DNA from: Kitasatospora viridis
GTDB taxonomy: Bacteria > Actinomycetota > Actinomycetes > Streptomycetales > Streptomycetaceae
Assembly: GCF_007829815.1 (NCBI RefSeq)
Contig: NZ_VIWT01000001.1
Span: forward strand, 310,001 to 374,000
DNA: 64,000 nt
Direction of reading: 5' to 3'
The notes under the pieces were generated by a model that saw only the letters and a list, made by a program, of their open reading frames with translations, had not been told where the DNA came from and did not search any database. Positions 25,944 to 33,998 of this stretch are shown here, piece by piece. Positions within the stretch are counted from its first letter, which is position 1. Every line of letters starts with the position of its first letter. The position numbers were made by a program, and so were the translations under genes.

Positions 25944-26522
25944 TCAGGCTCCGGGAACCGCTGACGGCCCGGCAGGTGCACCCACGACGCCGTAGGCGCG
26001 GTCGCCGATGGTGAACTCCCCCATCGGCGTCATGCCGAAGCCGTCGACGTGGACCCGCCAGGACGTCTTGTTGACCAGTTCGATGAAGGCGACCATCACC
26101 TCGGCCCGCCCCGAGGCCGCTTCGACGGCCGCCGTGAACAGTCCGCGCGCCACTCCCCGGCCACGGTACGCGCCGTCGACCACCACGGGCCCGTAGATCA
26201 ACCACCGCGTCGCGCTGAGCGGTTGCCCCTGCCAGTGCAGCGAATCCTGCGCGTCCAGCAGCGCCGCGACCGGTGGCGGCGGGTTGAGCGCGTCCGCCGG
26301 GGAGAGCAGCCCGAGCAGGCCTGCCAGGCGTCCGTCGTCGTCCGCGACCAGCAGGCCCCCGCGCTCAGCCATCGCACGCAGTACGTCGACGTCGAACGCG
26401 CCCTGCACGAAACCCTGTTCGGCGCGCTGCTGCTCCGTCAGCGCGTCGTGGTGGTTGGCCGCGAAGAGCTCGGCCATGGCGGGGGCGTCGGATGCGCTGG
26501 CGTATCGGTAGTCCAAGTCCAT
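25944..26522 (-). CDS. GNAT-family N-acetyltransferase
   Basis: 192 residues, ATG at 26522. The acetyl-CoA pyrophosphate loop is the V-x-x-x-x-R-G-x-G-x-A type segment YGPVVVDGAYRGRGVARGLF near residue 120, flanked by the usual strands (GLLVADDDGRLAGLLGLL before, VMVAFIELVNKTSWRVH after). N-terminal YRYASASDAPAMAELF is typical. Substrate unknown. Confidence 0.87.
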   Translation of the reverse strand: MDLDYRYASASDAPAMAELFAANHHDALTEQQRAEQGFVQGAFDVDVLRAMAERGGLLVADDDGRLAGLLGLLSPADALNPPPPVAALLDAQDSLHWQGQPLSATRWLIYGPVVVDGAYRGRGVARGLFTAAVEAASGRAEVMVAFIELVNKTSWRVHVDGFGMTPMGEFTIGDRAYGVVGAPAGPSAVPGA

Positions 26523-26589
26523 GGCACGGATGCTTTCATGACCGTGCGTCGCCTCCGGCCCGGGGGCAACGGATCAAGCACTCACCGGC

Positions 26590-27012
26590 TCACCGGCTCA
26601 TCAGCTCGGGCGCGAAGTAGTCGCGCAGTCGGGCGATCCTCCCGTCGCGGACGCGGAAGATCTGCACCAGCGAGACGGTCACGTCACCCTCGCCGTCCTC
26701 CCCGCCCCCGTCGAAGACCGCGTCGATCTCGGCGATGAACACGTCGGGGTCGGCGGTGGTGTGCAGCACGTACCCGGACTTCTCGACGTTCGCCGGGCGG
26801 CTCTCCTTCGCCGGCAGCGCGTAGTACTCCGCCATCGCGCTGCGGATCTCGTCGCGGCCCACCAGCCTCCTGGGGAAGGCGGCGCCCGGGGGCATCAGTG
26901 GCGCCTCGAAGACACCGTCCTCGGTGAAGTTCTCGGCCAGCGCGTCGGCGTTCCGGGTCATGGTCCCGGCGTAGAGGTAGCTCTCGAAGATCTGCTGCGG
27001 CGTGCGGGACAC
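26590..27012 (-). CDS. NTF2/SnoaL-like domain protein
   Basis: 140 residues. First helix TPQQIFESYLYAGTMTRNAD, then ENFTEDGVFEAPLMPPG, a helix RDEIRSAMAEYYAL, and beta strands ending VSLVQIFRVRDGRIARLRDYF: a clear SnoaL/limonene-epoxide-hydrolase-like fold. ATG/GTG start at 27012. It ends near the GNAT gene and precedes nothing on the same strand within 60 nt except the TetR gene upstream. Confidence 0.8.
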   Translation of the reverse strand: MSRTPQQIFESYLYAGTMTRNADALAENFTEDGVFEAPLMPPGAAFPRRLVGRDEIRSAMAEYYALPAKESRPANVEKSGYVLHTTADPDVFIAEIDAVFDGGGEDGEGDVTVSLVQIFRVRDGRIARLRDYFAPELMSR

Positions 27013-27073
27013 GGCGGCCTCCCTGGACTGGGCATCACAAGTATCCGTAGGAGTATGGCAGTTCCCGTGCGAA

Positions 27074-27697
27074 TCACCCGCCGGTACCAGAACCCGGATC
27101 CGGGAAGAGCCGGCCGAGGTGGTAGTGCAGCACGGCGCCGGCGTCCGCCGCCGTGCGCTGGCCGAGCAGGACGCTCAGGCCCAGGCCCGCCGAGACGGCC
27201 AGCAGGACGACGGCCTCCTGGCGGGCGTCGAGGAGCGGATCGGCGCCGCCGGCCTGTTGGGCAGCGGCGAGTTGGGCGACCAGGAAGGCCTCCATCTCGT
27301 CGGGCGCCGCCAGGAACGCCTTGCCACCGAGGGCGGGATCGGTGACGGAGAGCACGGCGTACTCGGTGTAGACGAGGTGGAAGGTGCGGCTCTCCTCGTC
27401 GGTGGGCACGGCTTCGAGCAGCACCGCCTCGACGATCTCGCGCGGCGCCGGGGAGGCCCCGGCCGTCCGCACCCGCTCGCGGACCCGCTCGCCCATCCGG
27501 ACTGCGAGGCGCTCCATGGTGGCGAGCAGCAACTGCTCCTTGGTGTCGAAGTAGTACTGCACCAGCCGCACCGAGATGCCCGCCTCGACGGCGACGGAGC
27601 GCATGGTGACGGCGTGCAGCCCGGTGGCCGCCGCCGCCCGGAGCAGGGCGTCGATGATCTGGGCCCGCCGCTCGTCGTGATCCACCAGCTTCGGCAT
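27074..27697 (-). CDS. TetR-family transcriptional regulator
   Basis: 207 residues. HTH: RRAQIIDALLRAAAATGLHA, VTMRSVAVEAGISVRLVQYYF. The C-terminal region has the BetI-type TetR_C_6 features (LLEAVPTDEESRTFHLVYTEY). It is divergent from the hydrolase at 27801, with a dyad in between at 27719, so it likely represses both. Confidence 0.9.
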   Translation of the reverse strand: MPKLVDHDERRAQIIDALLRAAAATGLHAVTMRSVAVEAGISVRLVQYYFDTKEQLLLATMERLAVRMGERVRERVRTAGASPAPREIVEAVLLEAVPTDEESRTFHLVYTEYAVLSVTDPALGGKAFLAAPDEMEAFLVAQLAAAQQAGGADPLLDARQEAVVLLAVSAGLGLSVLLGQRTAADAGAVLHYHLGRLFPDPGSGTGG

Positions 27698-27718
27698 CGG
27701 CTTCCTCTCGGATTCTTT

Positions 27719-27737
27719 TATGGTACAACCATACCAT
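27719..27737. promoter_or_regulatory. probable TetR operator between tetR and hydrolase
   Basis: TATGGT-ACA-ACCATA is a perfect dyad at 27719-27733 and overlaps a second one, ATGGTA-N6-TACCAT, up to 27737. It lies 22 nt from the tetR start. It is A/T-rich compared with the surroundings. Confidence 0.7.
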
Positions 27738-27800
27738 CAAGGCCTGCGGTTCTGCGGCCCAAGTGGTTCAAACGGTTCAAGTGCTTCAACGGGAGGGTTC

Positions 27801-28703
27801 ATGACCAGGAAGAGCGTCGGACACTTCGTCAGCGAGCAGGCCCGCGCGAAGTTCCTCGATGCCTACGACCGCGCGATGGAGCTGTGGCCGAGCCCGCGCC
27901 GGGAGCTCGACGTCGAGACGAGCTACGGCACCGTGCACGTCCACCACTACGGCCAGGACGGACCGGGAGCCGGCGAGCCGGTCGTGCTGCTGCACGGGCA
28001 CGCCGGGCACGCCTCCAACTGGTACCCCCAGGTCGCCGCGCTGGGCGAGCACCACCCGGTCTACGCGATCGACACGCTGGACGACCCCGGCCGCAGCGTG
28101 CAGCACACCGTCGCCGCCGGCTCCGCCGAGAACGCGGCCTGGCTCGGCGAGGTCCTGGCCGGCCTCGGGCTCGGCCGGGTCCACCTGGTCGGCGCCTCCT
28201 ACGGCGGCTGGCTGACCCTCAATCAGGCCGTCCACGCACCCGAGCGCCTGGCCTCGATCGCGGTGCTGGACCCGGGCGGGATCGAGAAGGTCCCGGCGCG
28301 GTTCTACGCCCACATGATCGGCGGCCTGTTCGGCATGCTCGCCCCGCGCCGGTTCCGCCCCGCGCTCGGACGGCTGCTCGCCAACCCCGCGCTCAGCTCG
28401 CCGCCCGAGATGATCGCCCCGCTGATGCTCGCCATGCGCAGCTACAAGCCGACCGCCCGCCCCGCCGCCCGGCCCTTCACCGACGAGGAGTTGACCTCCG
28501 TCCGACTGCCCGCCCTGGTCCTGCTCGGCCGGCGCAGCGCGCTGGTCCGGCCGCGGCAGGCGCTGCGCCGGACCACCGCGCTGATCCCGGGCGTGCGGGC
28601 CGAGATCGTCGAACGGGCCGGGCACGGCCTCAACTTGGAGCAGCCCGAGCTGGTCAACGAGCGTCTGCTGCGGTTCGTGGCCGCGCCGACCGCCCTGCAC
28701 TGA
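27801..28703 (+). CDS. alpha/beta hydrolase
   Basis: 300 residues from the ATG at 27801, which follows GGGAGGG; the open frame upstream lies in the regulatory gap. Oxyanion segment VVLLHGHAGHASNW, nucleophile elbow VGASYGGW (Ser in GxSxG-like G-A-S-Y-G), and the catalytic His in ERAGHGLNLEQP near the C-terminus. Probably cytoplasmic, with no signal peptide. Substrate unknown; the divergent TetR gene is presumably its repressor. Confidence 0.88.
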   Translation: MTRKSVGHFVSEQARAKFLDAYDRAMELWPSPRRELDVETSYGTVHVHHYGQDGPGAGEPVVLLHGHAGHASNWYPQVAALGEHHPVYAIDTLDDPGRSVQHTVAAGSAENAAWLGEVLAGLGLGRVHLVGASYGGWLTLNQAVHAPERLASIAVLDPGGIEKVPARFYAHMIGGLFGMLAPRRFRPALGRLLANPALSSPPEMIAPLMLAMRSYKPTARPAARPFTDEELTSVRLPALVLLGRRSALVRPRQALRRTTALIPGVRAEIVERAGHGLNLEQPELVNERLLRFVAAPTALH

Positions 28704-28755
28704 GCCGACTCACCGCGCGCGGACGGCCGACGGTGCGTCAGTCATCGACGATCCG

Positions 28756-29151
28756 TCAGTCACCGGGCACGGCGCTGACATGCGCGGCGAGCAGCCGCCA
28801 GCCGCCCCCGTCCGCGTGGACCCAGGTGCGGGTGTAGCGCAGGCGGGCGGCGAACTCCTGCCCGTCGACCGCCCCGGCGAGGGTGCCGAGGAACCAGGTG
28901 ACGCCGGTGGCGCCCGTGACCAGGACCGTCAACTCCTCCTCCGCGACCCGGGTGAGGCGCTGCCGCCCGCTGCGCTGGAGCTCCAGGTCGTCCGCCTTCC
29001 CGTACAGCCGCCCGTCCGGCCCGGTGAAGACCAGCCGGTCGTCGAGCAGGGCATCGAGCGCATCGGCGTCGGCGGCGAGCTGCGCGGCCTGGAGGCGGCG
29101 CTCGGCGGCGCGCAGGTCTTCGGTCAACTGGTCGTGCCGGTCCGTGGCCAT
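28756..29151 (-). CDS. DUF4440/NTF2-like protein
   Basis: 131 residues. Opening helix TEDLRAAERRLQAAQLAADA, then LDALLDDRLVFTGPDGRLYG, ending in the strand pattern LRYTRTWVHADGGGWRLLAA, as in DUF4440 proteins of the NTF2 fold. Start ATG at 29151. It lies downstream of the small-peptide locus on the same strand, but a 47-bp hairpin at 29224 separates them, so co-transcription is unlikely. Confidence 0.8.
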   Translation of the reverse strand: MATDRHDQLTEDLRAAERRLQAAQLAADADALDALLDDRLVFTGPDGRLYGKADDLELQRSGRQRLTRVAEEELTVLVTGATGVTWFLGTLAGAVDGQEFAARLRYTRTWVHADGGGWRLLAAHVSAVPGD

Positions 29152-29223
29152 GACGGCACGTTAGCCCGTGCCGCCCCCGCGCGTCAGTCACCCGTCGACA
29201 GCGCATGGCCCTCCCGCACGCCG

Positions 29224-29270
29224 AGTGCCGTTCGCTTCGGCGTCACCGTGACGCCGAAACGAACGGCACT
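29224..29270. terminator. 47-bp near-perfect hairpin (terminator)
   Basis: Two 22-nt arms beginning AGTGCCGTTCG and ending CGAACGGCACT flank a CCG loop; one position within the arms is not a Watson-Crick pair on each strand. It lies 183 nt downstream of the 26-codon ORF on its strand and 73 nt upstream of the DUF4440 start. It should be an end of the ThiF/peptide transcript. Confidence 0.75.
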
Positions 29271-29400
29271 TTCGCGCACCAACTCACACACCGTGCCCGA
29301 CCTGCACAGCAAGGTTCAGACACGGCCACTCGGCTTGCGGAAGGATGCCGATCGGCGCCACGTGCGGCTGCCGCACTGCTCGCTGGGCGACGCGGCAGCC

Positions 29401-29442
29401 GGCGCCGGCATCGGCACCGGCACCGGCACCGGCACCGGCACC
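29401..29442. repeat. hexanucleotide GGCACC tandem repeat
   Basis: Seven 6-bp units: GGCGCC, GGCATC and five exact GGCACC. It is directly downstream of the 26-codon ORF's stop (minus strand). In one frame it would encode Pro-Val repeats, but no ORF with a ribosome site reads it. Confidence 0.7.
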
Positions 29443-29452
29443 GACCGATGGG

Positions 29453-29533
29453 TCAGATACGGCCGTTCGGCCAGGGGACGCTCTTCTGGGAGGTCTCGCT
29501 CTGCCTCAGCTTGCGGATGACGACCTTGTTCAT
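29453..29533 (-). CDS. 26-residue peptide, candidate precursor for the ThiF-type enzyme
   Basis: ATG at 29533 with an ideal GAGGAG 8 nt upstream, TGA at 29453. The peptide begins MNKVVIRKLRQSE and ends KSVPWPNGRI: a basic N-terminal half like a leader helix, a Ser/Thr/Gln middle, then one Trp, two Pro and an Asn-Gly pair. All but one of the 25 codons after the ATG end in G or C, the signature of translated DNA in this genome. It lies 211 nt downstream of the ThiF-like gene on the same strand, with a long hairpin and hexamer repeats following. MccB-type enzymes are known to act on short peptides (MccA 7 residues, pantocin precursor ~30). No family match is known to me; its role as substrate is inference. 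Confidence 0.65.
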   Translation of the reverse strand: MNKVVIRKLRQSETSQKSVPWPNGRI

Positions 29534-29744
29534 CTCTGTCACTCCTCAACTCTCGTGATGTGAAGCGTGGGTGTCGGTCAGTGCTGGGATCGACAGGCGG
29601 CCTTGCCGATGCCTGCCTTCTCCCTCTCCTCCGGTTGTCGCACCGTGCGCGCGGTCGGGTTCGGGCCGTCGTGCCGGTGGGCCGGACGTCGTGGTGTCGC
29701 GGTGGGCCGTGCCGTGGTCGGCGGACGGCCGCTGCCTGCCGCGG

Positions 29745-30872
29745 TCAGGTTCGGTCGGCGCACACGGGGCACTGGGGGTGCCGGTCGCCGGTCATGTACA
29801 GCTGCTGCTCCGGCGCCGCCAGGTTCATCCCGAACTGGAAGCTGCCGCCGAAGTCGGGTGCTCCGGTGATGTGGGCCAGCACTCCGTGGGCGATCATCAG
29901 GCCGCTCATGCCCGCCGAGATGGCGGTGCTCGCCGCCACCTGATCGTTGTCGAGCAGTTCCGGGTCGTCCTGCTCGCTGATCACGGCGGGTGCGTCGCTG
30001 GACAGTTCGCCGCTGCGCAGGTGCATGCACTCGACGCAGGCGCCACCGTCCCGCGCCAGGATCTGGACCGTGCTCACGGGCCCGACGTATCCGCCGGTAA
30101 CCCAGGGGATGCCTGCCTGGTGGCACGCGGTGTCGGCCCAGTGCCTGATCTTCAGGGGTCGGTCGGCGCACATCGCGAGGACGTCGCAGTTCTCGATGAG
30201 GCGGCTCAGGTCGGCGATCGATTCGACCTTGGCCTCTTCGCCGGTGATGGTGATGGTCGAGTTGACGGATCGCAGCCGTGCCACGGCGGCGTCCACTTTG
30301 GTGCGGCCGATGTCGGCTTCGCAGTAGAGGAACTGGCGCGTGAGGTTGGAGAGTTCGACACGGTCGTGGTCGACCAGGTGGAGGTTCCCGACACCGGAGG
30401 CGGCCAGGGCCAGGGCGACGCTGGAGCCACCGCCACCGAGTCCGAGCACGACGACCCTCGCGGCCTTGATGCGTTCCTGCACGGTCCACGGCGACGGTCG
30501 GGGTGTCAGGTCGATCCAGCGGTAGAACGCCTGGTTGCGTGAGTAGCGTTCCTGTTCCCGCGCGCTGAGTGTGGTGGAGTCCTGGGTTGCGGCGTCTTCG
30601 AGGAATCCGCCCTCGTAGAGCGCTTCGACGAGGGCGGCCACGGTGTCCCGGGGTTGCCCGGAGTCGGTGTGGAGCTGCTCGATGGACCGGGTGCCGTCCA
30701 GGAGGCGGATGATCTGCCAGAGCGAGCCGTCCGGGTCGTCGAACACGGAGGCGATGCCGAGGATGTCGCCACCCACCTGGATCGTTCCGTCGTCCCTGTG
30801 GACGGCCTGGTGTTCGCGCTTGACACGCGGCAGACGGTACGGAGGCCGGGGCGACGCTTCGGCGTTGGACAT
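29745..30872 (-). CDS. ThiF/MccB-type peptide-adenylating E1-like enzyme with N-terminal peptide-clamp-like domain
   Basis: 375 residues from the ATG at 30872 (GGAG 4 nt upstream); a GTG at 30935 has no ribosome site. Residues ~15-95 (VKREHQAVHRDDGTIQVGG, WQIIRLLDGTRSIEQL, TVAALVEALYEGGFLED) are a PqqD/RRE-like winged helix as in RiPP cyclodehydratase C proteins. The E1 fold follows: ATP loop GLGGGGS 144-150, VDHDRVELSNLTRQFLY with R179, CADRP at 235-239, and zinc pairs C279/C282 and C368/C371. No YcaO or ubiquitin-like partner is nearby, which points to MccB/pantocin-type modification of a peptide. Third positions contain more A/T than neighbours, hinting at transfer. Confidence 0.85.
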   Translation of the reverse strand: MSNAEASPRPPYRLPRVKREHQAVHRDDGTIQVGGDILGIASVFDDPDGSLWQIIRLLDGTRSIEQLHTDSGQPRDTVAALVEALYEGGFLEDAATQDSTTLSAREQERYSRNQAFYRWIDLTPRPSPWTVQERIKAARVVVLGLGGGGSSVALALAASGVGNLHLVDHDRVELSNLTRQFLYCEADIGRTKVDAAVARLRSVNSTITITGEEAKVESIADLSRLIENCDVLAMCADRPLKIRHWADTACHQAGIPWVTGGYVGPVSTVQILARDGGACVECMHLRSGELSSDAPAVISEQDDPELLDNDQVAASTAISAGMSGLMIAHGVLAHITGAPDFGGSFQFGMNLAAPEQQLYMTGDRHPQCPVCADRT

Positions 30873-30983
30873 GAGGCTCCACTCGTGCGCTGACGGTGAG
30901 TCACGTGCGAAGCGCCGGTCGATCCCGGTCTCCACGGCGTGAGGCAGGGCGATGAGCTGGTGCGAGGTCTGGCGCCTTGCACG

Positions 30984-31064
30984 CTATCCAGGGCCCGTCC
31001 GTTCGTCAACGCCCCAATGATCCATCAACTCAACGAGATGCCAACGGCATTCACCGCTGTCCAT
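30984..31064 (-). CDS. possible second small ORF upstream of the ThiF-like gene
   Basis: 26 codons from ATG 31064 to TAG 30984, 111 nt upstream of the ThiF-like start. It would begin MDSGECRWHLVEL and end DERTGPG, with an amphipathic Trp-containing helix in between. The Shine-Dalgarno (GGGCGGG, 3 nt away) is poor and only about half of third positions are G/C, so translation is doubtful. It is listed because precursors often precede their enzyme. Confidence 0.2.
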   Translation of the reverse strand: MDSGECRWHLVELMDHWGVDERTGPG

Positions 31065-31111
31065 CGTCCCGCCCGGCAGTGCGTGCAGTCCGTTGCCGGC
31101 GCCGGCCCCCC

Positions 31112-31417
31112 TCAGGTGTCCGCGCCCGGGTCGTTCGGGTGGGGTTCGAGCGGTGTGACCGTGGCGGTCATCCACGGCCACATCGGCAGGGTGCCGAGCA
31201 CCGCAGTGCGCAGGTCGGCCTCGTTCGCCGCGCGCCAGATGCCGATGCTGCGCGGTTCGCCGAGCGGGCGCCAGAGGCGGGCGAGGCGGCCGGTGGCGGC
31301 GAGTTCGTGGGCGCGGACCGCCTCGGCGGCGCGGCGACGGTCCACTTCCTCGGCGGGGACGTCCGGGGGGACGTCGGTGGTGATCTCGACCAGGTACTCG
31401 TGCAGGTGCTCGGGCAC
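31112..31417 (-). CDS. muconolactone delta-isomerase-like (MIase) protein
   Basis: 101 residues from the GTG at 31417, with GGAG 7 nt upstream; this gives the usual family length, while a start at 31474 would add a Pro/Glu-rich tail. LHEYLVEITTDVPPDVPAEE, then EVDRRRAAEAVRAHELAATG, RLARLWRPLGEPRSIGIWRA match the ferredoxin-like MIase fold. True members isomerise muconolactone in the beta-ketoadipate pathway; no other gene of that pathway is nearby, so the substrate may differ. Confidence 0.82.
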   Translation of the reverse strand: MPEHLHEYLVEITTDVPPDVPAEEVDRRRAAEAVRAHELAATGRLARLWRPLGEPRSIGIWRAANEADLRTAVLGTLPMWPWMTATVTPLEPHPNDPGADT

Positions 31418-31539
31418 GGCTCGGCTCCGTTCTTCGGGCCCAGCGGGTTCCGGGCCACTGGTACCCATGGTCACGCACCGCAGTCACTCGTGCACGAGGG
31501 TGAATTAGTTCGTCCGTTCGATTCTGACTGGCATTCGAA

Positions 31540-31553
31540 CGAACGGATGTTCG
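31540..31553. promoter_or_regulatory. LexA (SOS) box of the imuA'-imuB-dnaE2 operon
   Basis: CGAAC-GGAT-GTTCG is a perfect match to the actinobacterial/Gram-positive SOS box CGAAC-N4-GTTCG, with a further CGAA repeat on its left. It is 11 nt upstream of the imuA' ATG, so LexA would cover the promoter and start region. It predicts DNA-damage induction. Confidence 0.88.
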
Positions 31554-31564
31554 ATACTGGCTCC

Positions 31565-32308
31565 ATGGTCACCCCCGTCCTGCTCCCCACTGCGACGCCG
31601 GTACCGGGGTCGTTCGAACAGGGCGGCACGGTGTCGGTGCCCGCGGCGTTGGCCGGGCTGCTGCCGGGGCGGGGGCTGCGGCGGGGCGCGGCGGTGTCGG
31701 TGGCCGGGGACGTGGGGTTGCTGCTGGCGCTCGGGGCCGGGGGTGCCGGGGACGAATCCTGGTGCGCGGTGGTCGGGCTGCCGGAGGTCGGGCTGCTGGC
31801 CGCCACCGGGTACGGGATCGACCCGGGCCGGCTGCTGCTGGTGGACCAGCCCGGGCGGCAGTGGCCCGAGGTGGTGGCCGCACTGGCCGGCGCCGTCGAG
31901 CTGGTGCTGCTGCGGCCGACCGGGCCGGTGGCGCCGCAGCTGGCGGCCCGGCTCGGGGCGGTGCTGCGGCGCACCGGGTGCGTGCTGCTGGTGGCCGGGG
32001 CCTGGCCGGGCGCGGAGCTGCGGCTCGGCGTGCGGGCCGGGCGCTGGTTCGGGCTGGGCGAGGGACACGGGCTGCTGGCGGGGCGGCAGGCCGAGGTGGT
32101 GGTGGAGGGGCGCGGCGCGGCGGCGCGCGGGCGCTCCGGGCTGCTCTGGCTGCCGGACGAGCACGGGGTGGTGCGGGAGCTGACCGAGGCCGAGCGGGCC
32201 GAGGCGGCGGACTGGGCGAACCGGGCTCCCGTGCCCGCCGCCGTCGGGGTGGGGCGCGGCGAACTGCCGGGCGACGCGGTGGGGCGGGGGCGGCTGACGG
32301 CGGTGTGA
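31565..32308 (+). CDS. imuA: ImuA'-like mutasome accessory protein (RecA-fold remnant)
   Basis: 247 residues. Sequence FEQGGTVSVPAALAGLLPGRGLRRGAAVSV, LLLALGAGGAG and VVGLPEVGLLAATGYGIDPGRLLLVDQP has the layout of a RecA core (P-loop region to strand beta-4) without an intact Walker A lysine, as known for mycobacterial ImuA'. It sits 1 nt from imuB and before dnaE2, the gene order of the DNA-damage mutagenesis cassette, and has a LexA box. The ATG at 31565 has almost no leader, so it may be translated from a near-leaderless mRNA. It presumably links ImuB and DnaE2 or the DNA. Confidence 0.85.
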   Translation: MVTPVLLPTATPVPGSFEQGGTVSVPAALAGLLPGRGLRRGAAVSVAGDVGLLLALGAGGAGDESWCAVVGLPEVGLLAATGYGIDPGRLLLVDQPGRQWPEVVAALAGAVELVLLRPTGPVAPQLAARLGAVLRRTGCVLLVAGAWPGAELRLGVRAGRWFGLGEGHGLLAGRQAEVVVEGRGAAARGRSGLLWLPDEHGVVRELTEAERAEAADWANRAPVPAAVGVGRGELPGDAVGRGRLTAV

Positions 32309-32309
32309 G

Positions 32310-33998
32310 GTGGCTGAGGTGCGCAGTGCTGCGGCGGCGCGGGTGCTGGCGGTCTGGTACCCGGACTGGCCGATCGTCGCGACCGGTGGGCTGAGCGGCC
32401 CCGCCGACCCGGTCGCCGTGGTCGAGGACGGCCGGGTGCTGGCCTGCTCGGACGCCGCCCGGCGGGCCGGGGTGCGGCGCGGGCAGCGGCTCCGCCTCGC
32501 CCACCGGCTCTGCCCCGAGCTGCGGCTGCGGGAGCGGGACCCGCTGGCCGAGACCCGGTGGTTCGAGTCGGTGGTGGCCGCCGTCGGCGCGTTCACCCCG
32601 CGGGTGGAGGTGCTGCGGCCCGGGCTCTGCGTGCTGCCGGTGAAGGGGCCGGCCCGGTACTTCGGCGGCGAGGAGGCGCTGGTCGGGCAGGTCCAGCGGG
32701 CGCTGGCCGAGCTGGGCGCCGAGCGGCGGCCGGGCGGCACGGCGGACGGCGGGGCTGGCGGCGGGGCGGGCGTACCGGACCGGGCCACCGACTGGGGCGG
32801 CCCGGCTGACGACCCGTCGGCCACCCCCGCTCCTGAAGAGCCGTCACCCCCCGCCGTGCTGCCGCCCGGCCCCCGGGTCGGGGTGGCCGACGGGGTCTTC
32901 GCCGGCGTGCTGGCGGCCCGGGCCGGGGTGCTGGTGCCGGTCGGGCGGACCGCCGAGTTCCTGGCGCCCTACTCCGTGGCCGTGCTGGAGGACGAGGGGC
33001 TGGCCGAGCTGCTGGTCCGGCTCGGCCTGCCCACCCTGGGCGACTTCGCCCGGCTGCCCGCCGCCACCGTGGCCGACCGGTTCGGCCCGGCCGGGCGGCT
33101 GGCCCACCGGCTGGCCCGGGGCCTGGAGGCCCGCCCGCCGGCCGCTCCGCTGCCCGGGCTCGACCTGGCGGTGGAGCAACGCTTCGACCCGCCCGAGCTG
33201 CTGGCCGAGCCGCTGGTGTTCGTCGGCCGGGCGCTGGCCGAGCGGCTGCACGAGGCGCTGGCCGGGGCCGGGGTGGCCTGTCGGCGGGTCTCGGTGGAGG
33301 TGGGGTGCGCGGACGGCAGCTCGGCGGCCCGGCTCTGGCAGCACGAGGGGCGGCTCTCCGCGCCCGCGCTGGCCGAGCGGGTGCGCTGGCAGTTGCAGGC
33401 CTGGCAGGGCGCGGGCACCTTCGCCCCGGCGGCCGGCGGTTTCACCGTGCTGCGGCTGGCGCCGGAGGAGCTGGTGCCGGACCACGGGCGCCAGCTCGCG
33501 CTCTGGGGCCAGACCGTGGTGGCGGACCGGGTGGAGCGGGCCGCCGCCCGGGTGCAGGCGCTGCTCGGCTACGGCGGGCTGAGCCGGGTGGAGCGGGTCG
33601 GCGGGCGCGGTCCGGGCGAGGTGCTGGTCCGGGTGCCGTGGGGGGAGCAGCCGCTGCCGGCCGCCGACCTGGACGCGCCGTGGCCCGGGCGGCTGCCGCA
33701 CCCCGCGCCGGGGGTGGTCTGGCCGCAGCCGCGGCCGGTGGCGGTGCTGGACGCGGCCGGGCAGCCGGTCGGGGTGAGCGGGCGGGCCGAGGTGACCGCG
33801 CCGCCCTGCCAGCTGCTGCTGGACGGGCGGTTGGCGGTGGTCACCGGCTGGGCCGGGCCGTGGCCGGCGGTGGAGCAGTGGTGGGACCCGGAGCTGTCCC
33901 GGCGCCGGGCCCGGTTCCAGGTCACCCTGGCGGACGGCCGGGCGCTGCTGCTGGTGCTGGCCGGCGGCGGCTGGACGGTGGAGGGGTCGTACAGCTGA
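32310..33998 (+). CDS. imuB: ImuB, catalytically inactive Y-family polymerase-like protein
   Basis: 562 residues from the GTG at 32310; the GTG at 32319 has GAGG 8 nt upstream and is an equally good start. VLAVWYPDWPIVATGG replaces the acidic D-x-D start of active Y-family polymerases (here D and the second acidic residues are lost), which is the hallmark of ImuB. GQRLRLAHRLCPELRLRER, the helix-hairpin region LPTLGDFARLPAATVADRFG and a C-terminal tail that in other bacteria binds the beta clamp follow. A Gly/Pro-rich insert (about 145-185) is peculiar. The stop overlaps the dnaE2 start (TGATG), so translation is coupled. Confidence 0.9.
   Translation: MAEVRSAAAARVLAVWYPDWPIVATGGLSGPADPVAVVEDGRVLACSDAARRAGVRRGQRLRLAHRLCPELRLRERDPLAETRWFESVVAAVGAFTPRVEVLRPGLCVLPVKGPARYFGGEEALVGQVQRALAELGAERRPGGTADGGAGGGAGVPDRATDWGGPADDPSATPAPEEPSPPAVLPPGPRVGVADGVFAGVLAARAGVLVPVGRTAEFLAPYSVAVLEDEGLAELLVRLGLPTLGDFARLPAATVADRFGPAGRLAHRLARGLEARPPAAPLPGLDLAVEQRFDPPELLAEPLVFVGRALAERLHEALAGAGVACRRVSVEVGCADGSSAARLWQHEGRLSAPALAERVRWQLQAWQGAGTFAPAAGGFTVLRLAPEELVPDHGRQLALWGQTVVADRVERAAARVQALLGYGGLSRVERVGGRGPGEVLVRVPWGEQPLPAADLDAPWPGRLPHPAPGVVWPQPRPVAVLDAAGQPVGVSGRAEVTAPPCQLLLDGRLAVVTGWAGPWPAVEQWWDPELSRRRARFQVTLADGRALLLVLAGGGWTVEGSYS

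Noticed and set aside
29316..29549. 77-codon Pro-Val-rich minus-strand frame overlapping the 26-residue peptide
   Set aside because: Its start is a TTG inside the Shine-Dalgarno of the 26-codon ORF, and the Pro-Val run is only the GGCACC hexamer repeat. The shorter ORF has the better ribosome site and codon use.
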